Part shown: in pieces, positions 25,192 through 31,803 of the stretch | How positions within the stretch are numbered: position 1 is the stretch's first letter | Layout of the letters: each line of letters begins with the position of its first letter | NCBI GenBank assembly: GCA_902802045.1 | Contig: CADCKQ010000009.1 | Span: 41,340-105,339 of the forward strand | Length of the DNA: 64,000 nucleotides | Reading direction: 5' to 3' | Source: Oscillospiraceae bacterium | GTDB taxonomy: Bacteria; Bacillota; Clostridia; Oscillospirales; Oscillospiraceae | Notes under the pieces: model-generated | The model's database searches: none | Seen by the model: only the letters and a program-made list of their open reading frames with translations | What the model was told of the DNA's origin: nothing | Translations under genes and position numbers: made by a program

Positions 25192-25332
25192 TGCTCGGGA
25201 ACAGAGATGCTACGCCGTACTGTTTCAGTAGCTGGTGGCACCTTCACGACCCCGGGCAAAAAAGGAAACGCTGCACGATCGACCATCCGTCCGGTATTCC
25301 GTACGAGGTTGTTATGTGTGGCGTTTTCTTAA
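25192..25332 (+). ncRNA. Candidate structured RNA B, copy 2
   Basis: P1 TGCTCGGG (25192-25199)/CCCGGGCA (25251-25258) is identical to copy 1. The inner hairpin is here GCTAC/GTAGC, and the terminal helix AAGGAAACGC (25262-25271)/GCGTTTTCTT (25321-25330). Both differ from copy 1 in sequence but still pair, which is the pattern expected of a maintained RNA structure rather than plain duplication. Confidence 0.6.
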
Positions 25333-25342
25333 TATACATTCC

Positions 25343-25371
25343 TTGACAACAATTTAAGCACATGATATATA
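25343..25371 (+). promoter_or_regulatory. Promoter of ncRNA C1
   Basis: TTGACA and TATATA with a 17-base spacer, the best consensus match of the array. Confidence 0.8.
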
Positions 25372-25377
25372 AAAGAA

Positions 25378-25505
25378 GACAGGCAGCATGGCTGGAGCGA
25401 CGGCTCTTTTGAGACGCCCCCAGTGAGGGCGCTTGTCAGGAAGCTTATGCAGCAAGCCAGTATGGTGTTTCGCCGGAGGCAACGTGCTCGTGGGCTTCTT
25501 TTTTA
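25378..25505 (+). ncRNA. Candidate small RNA C, copy 1
   Basis: The transcript predicted from the TTGACA promoter begins at helix GACAGGC (25378-25384)/GCTTGTC (25431-25437), with an inner hairpin around GAGC-GACG-GCTC. It ends in AGGAAGC (25438-25444)/GCTTCTT (25494-25500) followed by TTTTATT, an intrinsic terminator. It is a complete promoter-structure-terminator unit of about 128 bases, repeated at 26735. No family recognised. Confidence 0.65.
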
Positions 25506-25534
25506 TTGCCATCTGCGAAGAATTGTGTTATATA
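25506..25534 (+). promoter_or_regulatory. Promoter of ncRNA D1
   Basis: TTGCCA and TATATA with a 17-base spacer, starting in the T-run of the RNA C terminator. Copy D2 has the same promoter. Confidence 0.65.
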
Positions 25535-25540
25535 AATACT

Positions 25541-25740
25541 GTCACTAACAGAGGTGGCTCCGGGGAGGCCGTACGTAAGCACGGAGTACCCATTCCCAAC
25601 GGGATCGTACATACTATAAACGAACCGGGCTCTGTTGGCAAGCATAAACTTAGAGCCACAACATGGTCAGACTCGCTCAGGGTACAATTCCCGTCAGATC
25701 AACCATGTTCGGCTCTGGGGATAAGGTACTTTATTTTTGG
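25541..25740 (+). ncRNA. Candidate structured RNA D, copy 1
   Basis: Contains hairpins CCGT/ACGG and TCCC-AAC-GGGA. Two helices share one strand: AGAGCC (25652-25657) can pair upstream with GGCTCT (25628-25633) or downstream with GGCTCT (25711-25716). The second option stacks on ACATGGT (25661-25667)/ACCATGT (25702-25708). Both options are kept in copy 2. The 3' end is T-rich. Neither strand looks coding: differences between the copies include indels and amino-acid changes in every frame. Confidence 0.5.
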
Positions 25741-25784
25741 AAAAATGTCAATATATATACTTTAGTATGTTTTGTAATAATATT

Positions 25785-26603
25785 TTACGACATGTTGATC
25801 CATATTTCCGGACGTACTCCAATGGACATATCATTAGGCTCAGGGACTATAGAGTGAATCGTTCTAAAATTACCCTGACCAACTGATAATCTAGCAGCTC
25901 GACAGATATCATCCTCATCACCTTGAAACCAATAATAACAATGCGCTGAATCGTTATAATCGGATCCGTTTTTTATATTAATCTCTCTTGTACTTAAGTG
26001 CCTTCCTTGTGCAGAGGTCCATGATACAGCTCCGTGCTCATATGCTAATTTAGTCGGTGTACATTCTGAAATCCCTGATTCATCATTTAAGGATGAAAAA
26101 TAAAAATCTGGGATAAAGACATAATCATTAACTGTATCTTTCTTGCTTCCTTCCCCAACATAATACCTCGTTTCTGACAGTGCTATATACTTTTTATCTT
26201 CATCAGAAAAAGCAATATTATAAAAATCATTGTTTAGCCATTGTCTCAAACTGCAGTCACACCAATTGATTGGCTTTTCAGAATTATTATATGGCTGAGC
26301 ATCAATTGCGTGATTCGTCACTAAAAGTACTTTACTATTGTCATCAGTAGAACCTGCAATTCGCCATTCTATTGGGGCTATTTCTTCTTTACCATCTTCT
26401 GTTAATTCTCCAGTATAATATGTACCAAATCTGACAATTGCGCCATATTCATATTCTTTATCAATTATCTCGGTTTTAATGTCTTTCGGTGATGTGTCTT
26501 TCGGGAAGAAGAAATCCAGCACTGTTGAAAAAACAGTGATTCCTATAATTACAATAACAGCCAGCAACAAAACTTTTAAGAAACTTTTAAGCTCATCCAA
26601 CAT
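25785..26603 (-). CDS. DUF6273 domain-containing membrane-anchored protein
   Basis: Protein of 272 residues. One N-terminal TM helix (about 9-30, LLLAVIVIIGITVFSTVLDF) is followed by an outward-facing domain with IEWRIAGSTDDNSKVLLVTN, WCDCSLRQWLNNDFYNIAF and a C-terminal VGQGNFRTIHSIVPE/GVRPEIWI pattern. This is the DUF6273 layout (WxVL...D...Y......W..S.lR.WLN..F...AF), a fold related to formylglycine-generating-like/lectin-type surface domains; function unknown. The base composition is clearly AT-richer than the phage genes. It lies between two about 400-bp direct repeats, as a cassette. Confidence 0.8.
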   Translation of the reverse strand: MLDELKSFLKVLLLAVIVIIGITVFSTVLDFFFPKDTSPKDIKTEIIDKEYEYGAIVRFGTYYTGELTEDGKEEIAPIEWRIAGSTDDNSKVLLVTNHAIDAQPYNNSEKPINWCDCSLRQWLNNDFYNIAFSDEDKKYIALSETRYYVGEGSKKDTVNDYVFIPDFYFSSLNDESGISECTPTKLAYEHGAVSWTSAQGRHLSTREINIKNGSDYNDSAHCYYWFQGDEDDICRAARLSVGQGNFRTIHSIVPEPNDMSIGVRPEIWINMS

Positions 26604-26699
26604 ACTATTTTGTTCTTCTTTCTGGAAATAATAAATAAATTATACCACAAAAAAACTAATTATAAATGATAGATTGTTAGATGCTTTTATATACATGAC

Positions 26700-26728
26700 T
26701 TGACTAGAGTTTGAATAGATGATATATA
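26700..26728 (+). promoter_or_regulatory. Promoter of ncRNA C2
   Basis: TTGACT and TATATA with a 17-base spacer. The -35 and spacer bases differ from the C1 promoter, but the hexamer spacing is the same. Confidence 0.75.
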
Positions 26729-26734
26729 AAAGAA

Positions 26735-26862
26735 GACAGGCAGCATGGCTGGAGCGACGGCTCTTTTGAGACGCCCCCAGTGAGGGCGCTTGTCAGGAAG
26801 CACATGAAGCAAGTCCGGATGGTGTTTCGCCGGAGGCAACGTGCTCGTGGGCTTCTTTTTTA
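26735..26862 (+). ncRNA. Candidate small RNA C, copy 2
   Basis: Same organisation as copy 1: GACAGGC/GCTTGTC helix, GAGC-GACG-GCTC hairpin, and AGGAAGC/GCTTCTT terminator with a longer T-run. Differences between the copies cluster in the terminator loop (TTATGCAGCAAGCC against ACATGAAGCAAGTC), while the paired regions are identical. Confidence 0.65.
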
Positions 26863-26891
26863 TTGCCATCTGCGAAGAATTGTGTTATATA
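26863..26891 (+). promoter_or_regulatory. Promoter of ncRNA D2
   Basis: TTGCCA and TATATA with a 17-base spacer, identical to the D1 promoter. Confidence 0.6.
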
Positions 26892-26897
26892 AATACT

Positions 26898-27140
26898 GTC
26901 ACTAACAGAGGTGGCTCTTAGTGACAATTATTATATGCCAATAAAAATGATCCCTAACGAGACTGGGGAGGCCGTACGTAAGCACGGACTAACCATTCCC
27001 AACGGGATCACACATACTATAACCGAACCGGGCTCTGTTGGCAAGCATAAAATTAGAGCCACAACATGGCTGCATTCGCTCAGGGGCCAATTCCCGTCAG
27101 AGCAGCCTATATTTGGCTCTGGAGATAATGTACTTTCTTT
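26898..27140 (+). ncRNA. Candidate structured RNA D, copy 2
   Basis: Keeps both alternative partners of AGAGCC (27055-27060): GGCTCT at 27031-27036 and at 27115-27120. The inner helix is GGCTGC (27068-27073)/GCAGCC (27102-27107), where copy 1 has ACATGGT/ACCATGT. One position changes from T-A to C-G, a compensated change. A GTCACTAA/TTAGTGAC hairpin is added at the 5' end. Confidence 0.5.
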
Positions 27141-27151
27141 TTGGAAAAATG

Positions 27152-27388
27152 TCAATATTGTATTGACTCGCAATAATAAATATCTATCGGCGTGGCTATG
27201 TCCGGGCCCTTGTCATCGCTGTGCGGGTAGGCGCAGTTGTTTATCATATACCGGATCTCGTTCTCGTCTTTGTGAACGGAGAGCAATAAAAGCCCGCCCG
27301 GGCAGCTCTCTTCCGCAAGCTCCCATATCGCCTTAAGGTGCTCCAGCATCTCCCTGCCGGTCAGGGAATAATTGTTTATGTCATTCAT
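27152..27388 (-). CDS. Small prophage protein, C-terminus formed by the inserted cassette
   Basis: 78 residues, not recognised. It begins MNDINNYSLTGREMLEHLKA after GGAGGATATGAA and contains GGLLLLSVHKDENEIRY. The last codons and the TGA stop lie inside the right edge of the RNA C/D repeat (up to 27158), so insertion of the cassette probably replaced the natural 3' end. It belongs to the late operon, 1 base downstream of the 121-residue gene. Confidence 0.6.
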   Translation of the reverse strand: MNDINNYSLTGREMLEHLKAIWELAEESCPGGLLLLSVHKDENEIRYMINNCAYPHSDDKGPDIATPIDIYYCESIQY

Positions 27389-27389
27389 T

Positions 27390-27755
27390 TCATATCCTCC
27401 ATCCGTGTTCCCTGTTCGAGTGATAAGTCCGGGTATAGTAGTCCTCGAACGCCTTAAAGGCGTTGTTGAAAAGCGTTATCGCCTGGTTGTACTTGCTGTA
27501 CTCGTCGTTGTAGAAATCTATCTGCGCGACGAGGTAGTGCAGATACATGTCCCGCCCGTAGGCGTCGTTTACCTGAGGCGCCTCCGCCGTATCTTCGTGG
27601 TCTTCATAATCGGCGAGCTCTCCGGGATAAAACTCCGTGAAGAGCTCCATGTATATTTTGTATTCCAGATCGTTGAACCACTTGAGCTTCTGCTCCGTCG
27701 TATAGAAGTTTGGAACAAGAGCGTCAGCTTCGTCGAAAAGGTCCTGGATCGTCAT
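27390..27755 (-). CDS. Prophage structural protein, unknown (neck/adaptor candidate)
   Basis: 121 residues, acidic, beginning MTIQDLFDEADALVPNFYTT. It has an alternating helical pattern with many Tyr/Phe and Asp/Glu, and the centre reads LHYLVAQIDFYNDEYSKYNQAITLFNNAF. In size and composition it looks like a phage head-tail connector or neck protein, but this is only inference from its place among late genes. It overlaps the next upstream gene by 4 bases. Confidence 0.6.
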   Translation of the reverse strand: MTIQDLFDEADALVPNFYTTEQKLKWFNDLEYKIYMELFTEFYPGELADYEDHEDTAEAPQVNDAYGRDMYLHYLVAQIDFYNDEYSKYNQAITLFNNAFKAFEDYYTRTYHSNREHGWRI

Positions 27756-27952
27756 TTGTCCAGGCTCCTTTTAAGTTCGCTGATCTGTTCCTCCAGAACA
27801 GGCATACGTCTCGCGAAATTGTTGTGCATATCGACTTTTTTCTCGAGCTGCTCGACCCTGTAGGCCGTGAGCCGAAAGCCGCTGTAGGCTCCTATCAGAG
27901 AGCCCAGAAGGGACATAAGCCCTATAAGGATCTCGACTGTATACTGGTTCAT
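27752..27952 (-). CDS. XhlA-like small membrane protein (lysis accessory)
   Basis: 66 residues. One N-terminal TM helix (ILIGLMSLLGSLIGAYSGF) is followed by a coiled coil RVEQLEKKVDMHNNFARRMPVLEEQISELKRSL. This is the layout of phage haemolysin XhlA or holin-accessory proteins. The start at MNQYTVEI is chosen because a natural ribosome binding region precedes it and the upstream extension overlaps the endolysin gene. It overlaps the endolysin stop by 4 bases, so a lysis role is supported by context. Confidence 0.65.
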   Translation of the reverse strand: MNQYTVEILIGLMSLLGSLIGAYSGFRLTAYRVEQLEKKVDMHNNFARRMPVLEEQISELKRSLDK

Positions 27953-28668
27953 ATGTCGATAAGTTCCTCCCACGTTTCTTTATTGCAGATGCCGTCGATT
28001 TTCCCGATCATGTGAACATCCTGAAACATCAGGAGAGCGTCAAGGGTATCAGGTCCGAAATCCCCGTCCGCGGCGCAGGGCCCACAGCAATATCCTTGGT
28101 TCATAAGCAGAAGCTGCATGGCTTTTACCGCTCCGCTTCTTGCACCCTTTTTCAGTACTGGCAGCTCAGGGTAACAGTATTCCTCATTTTTCCTCGGAGC
28201 GTCCTTATACAGCTCCGCAAGCGTGTTTAAAGTTACCGGGCCGTATCTCAGCACGCAGTCCCAGCCGCCGTCGGGCCAGTCGTAATAATCCTGTATGCAG
28301 ATCTCCCTTGAGCTCTGGTCTCCGCTCTGCGGGAAACCGTCCGAGGATCTTGCCGCCACAACTTTTCCGTTGCCTATGTACATTACGGCGTGGTGCCTCT
28401 CGTTTAAAAGCACGTCTCCCGGCTCGAGCTTGGATACGGGCTGCCTCGGATAAGCGCCGAAGCCGCATTTTTCGAAAGCGTCTCTCATATTCCCGGTATA
28501 CGAAGCTCCCGCTTCCTTTACTTTCAGGCCTGCGTTTTCATAAGCGGAAATGATAAAGCTCGAACAGTCGTAGTCGGGCCCCCAGCGGTTTGCCTGGGAA
28601 TACCCGTGCGTATTGTCTTTTGCTGTATCTTTTGCCCATTTCAGGGCTTTTTCAATTATTTCATCCAT
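27949..28668 (-). CDS. Phage endolysin: NlpC/P60 peptidase with peptidoglycan-binding domain
   Basis: 239 residues. The N-terminal NlpC/P60-like cysteine peptidase (about 1-145) has the active-site pair in WGPDYDCSSFIISAY (Cys about 34) and NERHHAVMYIGNGKVVAA (His about 92). A C-terminal PG_binding_1 domain follows: LKKGARSGAVKAMQLLLMN...ADGDFGPDTLDALLMFQ. It cuts peptide bonds of the host cell wall at the end of the lytic cycle. It overlaps the Prp-like gene by 13 bases. No signal peptide is present, so release depends on holin. Confidence 0.88.
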   Translation of the reverse strand: MDEIIEKALKWAKDTAKDNTHGYSQANRWGPDYDCSSFIISAYENAGLKVKEAGASYTGNMRDAFEKCGFGAYPRQPVSKLEPGDVLLNERHHAVMYIGNGKVVAARSSDGFPQSGDQSSREICIQDYYDWPDGGWDCVLRYGPVTLNTLAELYKDAPRKNEEYCYPELPVLKKGARSGAVKAMQLLLMNQGYCCGPCAADGDFGPDTLDALLMFQDVHMIGKIDGICNKETWEELIDI

Positions 28669-29045
28669 ATACTATTTTCCTTTTTTTGAGTACGGATTGC
28701 CTTGTCGTTTCTCTTCTCGCAATGACTAAAAGGAGGATCCTTTATGAATTTCACGTTGTCCGGATAGTCTTTGGAGAGCATTTCAAATCCGGTCGCAAAT
28801 GCCTCAAAGAGAAGCCGGGCGTCATGCATAAGCGATACAGGCGGGTCGAGACATATATTGATCCTTCCGTTGTATTCAAATACCTCCGGTTCAAACTCAT
28901 CTTCGAGCTTATCGAGGTATTTGATGAGCGTATACAGAAGAGCCGAAGCCCCCGCGCAGACTATGTCTGCGCCTCTGGGGGCTTCTTTTGCGTGCCCGTT
29001 GATGGAAAAAGCGGGCAGATGAGAAAAGTATTCTATGGTTAACAT
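28656..29045 (-). CDS. Prp-family cysteine protease with repeat-derived C-terminus
   Basis: 129 residues. The N-terminal about 105 are a Prp domain: GHA (His about 18), GADIVCAGASALLYTL (catalytic Cys in VCA) and FEAFATGFEMLSKDYPDNVKF. Host Prp trims ribosomal protein L27; phage homologues are thought to process virion proteins. The last about 22 residues (SHCEKRNDKAIRTQKKENS and 3 more) are translated from a CATTGCGAG...GCAATCC palindrome, the widespread 'CEERSDEAI'-type repeat. The repeat has therefore extended the protein. Confidence 0.82.
   Translation of the reverse strand: MLTIEYFSHLPAFSINGHAKEAPRGADIVCAGASALLYTLIKYLDKLEDEFEPEVFEYNGRINICLDPPVSLMHDARLLFEAFATGFEMLSKDYPDNVKFIKDPPFSHCEKRNDKAIRTQKKENSIWMK
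28692..28728. repeat. GGATTGCC...CGCAATGAC palindromic repeat inside the prp gene
   Basis: ACGGATTGCCTTGTCG and CTCGCAATGAC ends, inverted relative to the 25089 copy. On the minus strand it encodes CEKRNDKAIR at the end of the protease. Confidence 0.8.
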
Positions 29046-29048
29046 AAT

Positions 29049-29807
29049 TCACCTCTTCGGAGGCTTCGCTATCGTGATCTGCTGGGCAGTGACTTTTTGT
29101 TCGTCCTTCTTTGAGGAGGACTTGCTGCCCGAGGAGCTTCCCGAAGAACGTGAAGTACCGGTCCTGCTCGCAGCTAAGGCTTTGTAATAGTTGTTTATCT
29201 CGTCCTGTTTCGCGTCCCATTCAGCTTGCTGCTGCTTCAGCGACAGGGTCTGCTCCGCGTTCCAGGTCTTATACAGGTTGTCGTACAGATTGTTGGCAGC
29301 ATCAGTGAGATAATTCAGCTGCTTCCAGTAATTCCCGAGATCGTCTGCATATTTCCTGTATTCATCGTCTGCAGCATCCCTTGTCATGTTGTATTGTGCG
29401 CTGAGTCTGTCGCCCTCGGCGTTATAGGTGTCCAGAGCGCCTGTCTTGAAGGCCGGGAGCTGCTCCTGCAGCTTTGATAGCCAGTTCTGGTAGGCCTGAG
29501 TAGCAACATTCTGGCCGTAGGAAGAGGCATAGCCTCCGGTGAGATCGGAGGCCTGCCCAAGTGTGTCTTTCGACGCCTGTTTTCCGTATTTGATGTAGAG
29601 CTCCTTCACGGCTTTGTACATCGGGTCCGCCGTGGGATCGTACGAAAAGCGTCTGTTTGAGATCGTGTTTGCGATGTTCTTCAAAGCATCCGAATAGGAG
29701 TCCGTATATGTCGGCTTTGCCGAATTGGCAAAGTTGTTCCGGGCGTTTAAGGCATCCACATACGCCTGATTCGAATAAGGGCTGAAGGGGGTGTAATAGA
29801 AGGCCAT
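29049..29807 (-). CDS. Phage virion-associated protein, helical (ejection/internal candidate)
   Basis: 252 residues, rich in Tyr, Ala and Gln. It contains GKQASKDTLGQASDLTGGYASSYGQNVATQAYQNWL, a pattern typical of internal or ejection-type proteins encoded near the capsid in short-tailed Firmicutes phages, and a long helical region of about 110 residues. The C-terminus is a low-complexity Ser/Gly/Lys tail (SRSSGSSSGSKSSSKK) before VTAQQITIAKPPKR. Role is inferred from context. It starts right after the 66-residue gene. Confidence 0.65.
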   Translation of the reverse strand: MAFYYTPFSPYSNQAYVDALNARNNFANSAKPTYTDSYSDALKNIANTISNRRFSYDPTADPMYKAVKELYIKYGKQASKDTLGQASDLTGGYASSYGQNVATQAYQNWLSKLQEQLPAFKTGALDTYNAEGDRLSAQYNMTRDAADDEYRKYADDLGNYWKQLNYLTDAANNLYDNLYKTWNAEQTLSLKQQQAEWDAKQDEINNYYKALAASRTGTSRSSGSSSGSKSSSKKDEQKVTAQQITIAKPPKR

Positions 29808-30008
29808 TTACTTCGCCTTGCCCTTCAGGTCTGATATCGTGATCTCAAGCTGTTCGCCCGCTTCGATCGCTCGCTGGAGTTCATCAGCTATGTAATCGGG
29901 CACCTCGCATTTCAGGCCCTTGGGGATGATAAAAGCTTCGCCGTTAACTGCCACATACTGCTGCGGCTCGTCAAGGGACTTGCCGCGTGGGATAAGTACA
30001 GATTTCAT
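29808..30008 (-). CDS. Small prophage protein, unknown
   Basis: 66 residues, between the capsid gene and the helical virion protein, preceded by GGAGGTGAATG. It contains YVAVNGEAFIIPKGLKCEVPDYIADELQRAIEAGEQLE. Small proteins of this size often sit directly after N4-gp56-type capsid genes. No function is assigned. Confidence 0.7.
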   Translation of the reverse strand: MKSVLIPRGKSLDEPQQYVAVNGEAFIIPKGLKCEVPDYIADELQRAIEAGEQLEITISDLKGKAK

Positions 30009-30023
30009 ATATCATTCACCTCC

Positions 30024-31145
30024 TCAGTTCGCTGTGTCGGTCGCGCTGAAGCTGCTGCAGGACATTATTCGGAGCAGTCTTTCAGGATAGAGGATGGTCG
30101 CTCCGTTCGTCTCGAACTTGTAGCCGATCGTACTGAACTGGTTCAGCGGTCCGCCTATCTCGTCCTTGTCGTGAACGATCATCTCGAGCGCTCCGCCCTC
30201 CGGATCGACTATTCCGAAAGCGTCCTTTCCGAAAAGAAAGGTCGCGTAAGTTACGTTTCCGTCAGCATTCTGATACAGGCTGCTTCCGAGCACCGGCGCG
30301 TTGACCGTCTCGATGAATCTCACGCCGTGCAGCTCGCCGATCTCTCCGTTGAATAACTGTTCGGGCGCTGCGTACTTATGGGCTTCTATCCAGCCCTTGC
30401 ACTCCCTCAGGTCGAAAGCGACGCTCGGGTGAACGACCGCATAGTATTTTCCGTTGAATGCCGGCACCTTGTTTTTCTTCATGATGGAAACAGCCTTGTT
30501 TATCATGGAAGGCGTCAGCATCGAAAAGCCATGCGTCGAATCATTTCTGGAGGCATACATGCCGCTGCATGCAGTCGGAGTCGTGATCACAGCGTCAGTC
30601 GAGGTGTCTATGTTGTCGCAGTAGAGAACATTGGTTCCGGTCAGTAGTCCGTCGCGGATCAGCAGCTCCTCAGTCTGCGCTGCGCTCGCGCCCATCTCTT
30701 CCGTGGCTGCGAGGATGATGTCGTCATATGCCCTCAGCTCGAGCTTGTCGGAAACGGTCGTGTAGGTGCCGAACTGGTTGACGTTTCCCGTGACCTTTGT
30801 GAGCCCGAATTTCTGGCCGGTGGGTATAACGCCCTCCGTGAGCTGCTCGGCGTTCGCGAAGGTGTTGAACCTTCTCCATTCGACCTCGCCCTTGTGGTGG
30901 GCGGGCAGGACCTGCTTTTTGCCGAACTGGGCATATACGAGCTCTGCTCTGGTGTTTTCAAGCAGCTCGGTGTCGTAGAATGCCTTGAGCTCGGGAGCGA
31001 GGGTATTGCTTCCGGAGAAGGAGGTGGCGCTTCCGTTGTAGGCGTTTACATAGTTCTGCGTGGTGTTGACCAGGTTTCCCGCGTCAGCGAAAAACTGCAG
31101 GTCGAAATTATCCAAAAATTCTTTGATATTTATTCTTCTAAGCAT
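30024..31145 (-). CDS. Major capsid protein, N4-gp56 family
   Basis: 373 residues. It begins with the NLQFFA-like motif FDLQFFADAGNLVNTTQNYVN typical of Firmicutes phage capsids, followed by the N4-gp56 pattern: YDTELLENTRAELVYAQFG, the glycine-rich EVEWRRF, LTEGVIPTGQKF, the E-loop to spine helix LELRAYDDIILAATEEMG, and YYAVVHPSVAFDLR, FIETVNAPVLG and LFGKDAFGIVD. It forms the phage head. The operon order is capsid after scaffold and portal. Identification is good. Confidence 0.88.
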   Translation of the reverse strand: MLRRINIKEFLDNFDLQFFADAGNLVNTTQNYVNAYNGSATSFSGSNTLAPELKAFYDTELLENTRAELVYAQFGKKQVLPAHHKGEVEWRRFNTFANAEQLTEGVIPTGQKFGLTKVTGNVNQFGTYTTVSDKLELRAYDDIILAATEEMGASAAQTEELLIRDGLLTGTNVLYCDNIDTSTDAVITTPTACSGMYASRNDSTHGFSMLTPSMINKAVSIMKKNKVPAFNGKYYAVVHPSVAFDLRECKGWIEAHKYAAPEQLFNGEIGELHGVRFIETVNAPVLGSSLYQNADGNVTYATFLFGKDAFGIVDPEGGALEMIVHDKDEIGGPLNQFSTIGYKFETNGATILYPERLLRIMSCSSFSATDTAN

Positions 31146-31163
31146 TTAAGATCCTTTCAAAAA

Positions 31164-31775
31164 TCATTCCGGGTATACTTTTTCCCCGCGGACAGAAGCC
31201 TCAAAGACTCGTTTCTTTATCTCGTCCCTGTATGCCTTGTCCCGGATATCGTGCTGAGGCTGAATAGGAGCACTTTCCGTATTCTCCAGAGGTCTGCTCA
31301 TCCCGGATGCGATTGAAGCCGAGATCTTGGCCTCGGTATCTCTTGCAATGTTTTTTGCCATGACATCCATGAGCAGATCCATGTGTGTGACCATGAAGGC
31401 CTGTTCGACAGGTACTCCCGCATAGACGAGATGTCCGAATACAGGATCCTTCATCTCGAGCGCGAGATCGAAACCGGGGATCTTTTCTGCCAGCGCGACA
31501 GCCTGGTCCAGAACATCCCTGATCCTTCCGTCCTCCTTTTCCTGTGCAGCACTCTGTTCACTGTTCACTGTACTCTGTACACTGTCGTCTACCCTTTCCT
31601 GTGAAACTTCTTCTGTTTCGGCAGCATCTGCGATACCGGCAGACGCTTCTTCAGTGGGGGACGAAGTCCCCGTCGCGGTATTGAATTGGCTTCCGGTGGA
31701 TGCCAAGACCCGCGACTGACCGAGCCCGCAGGCGAGAGCTGTTTCGTTTTGTATGTTATTTTCGTTTTCAAGCAT
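31164..31775 (-). CDS. Scaffold-like prophage protein carrying two repeat-derived segments
   Basis: 203 residues between portal and capsid, the usual place of a scaffold protein. The C-terminal half (VLDQAVALAEKIPGFDLALE, then helices to EIKKRVFEASVRGEKVYPE) is helical and charged, as scaffolds are. The N-terminal part is unusual: QSRVLASTGSQFNTATGTSS and following residues come from a GGGGAC-TTC-GTCCCC hairpin repeat, and VDDSVQSTVNSEQSAA comes from a 7-bp CACTGT array. Both are in frame. The call rests on position and composition. Confidence 0.65.
   Translation of the reverse strand: MLENENNIQNETALACGLGQSRVLASTGSQFNTATGTSSPTEEASAGIADAAETEEVSQERVDDSVQSTVNSEQSAAQEKEDGRIRDVLDQAVALAEKIPGFDLALEMKDPVFGHLVYAGVPVEQAFMVTHMDLLMDVMAKNIARDTEAKISASIASGMSRPLENTESAPIQPQHDIRDKAYRDEIKKRVFEASVRGEKVYPE
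31548..31588. repeat. 7-bp CACTGT-type array 1, inside the scaffold-like gene
   Basis: Units such as TTCACTG, TTCACTG, TACTCTG, TACACTG in tandem, translated on the minus strand as SVQSTVNSEQ. Confidence 0.8.
31650..31735. repeat. GGGGAC-TTC-GTCCCC hairpin repeat inside the scaffold-like gene
   Basis: Contains the perfect hairpin GGGGAC-TTC-GTCCCC and the flank GGTGGATGCCAAGACCCGC. Its minus-strand translation (TGSQFNTATGTSSPTEEA) is a type I know as recurrent in gut Firmicutes genomes. It contributes about 27 residues to the protein. Confidence 0.65.
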
Positions 31776-31803
31776 GAATCATTTTCCTTTCGTTAGTTGT
31801 AAA

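Larger units (their letters stand above)
25362..25754 (+). repeat. About 393-bp direct repeat, left copy (RNAs C1 + D1)
   Basis: From ATGATATATAAAAG to GTCAATAT. The right copy at 26719-27158 has the same order with point changes and one extra block of about 45 bases. The two copies flank the DUF6273 gene. Confidence 0.9.
26719..27158 (+). repeat. About 440-bp direct repeat, right copy (RNAs C2 + D2)
   Basis: Matches 25362-25754. The extra block of about 45 bases (26919-26965) creates a hairpin GTCACTAA/TTAGTGAC at the D2 5' end. The right edge supplies the stop codon of the neighbouring phage gene. Confidence 0.9.

Noticed and set aside
25433..25765. Plus-strand frame with sequence GEAVRKHGVPIPNGI, partly kept in the second repeat copy
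   Set aside because: The two copies differ by frame-breaking insertions and by amino-acid changes in all frames, while paired bases are kept. This fits RNA better than protein.
23233..27158. Cassette region considered as a diversity-generating retroelement or integron
   Set aside because: No reverse transcriptase, no variable/template repeat with adenine bias, no integron integrase and no convincing attC core sites.
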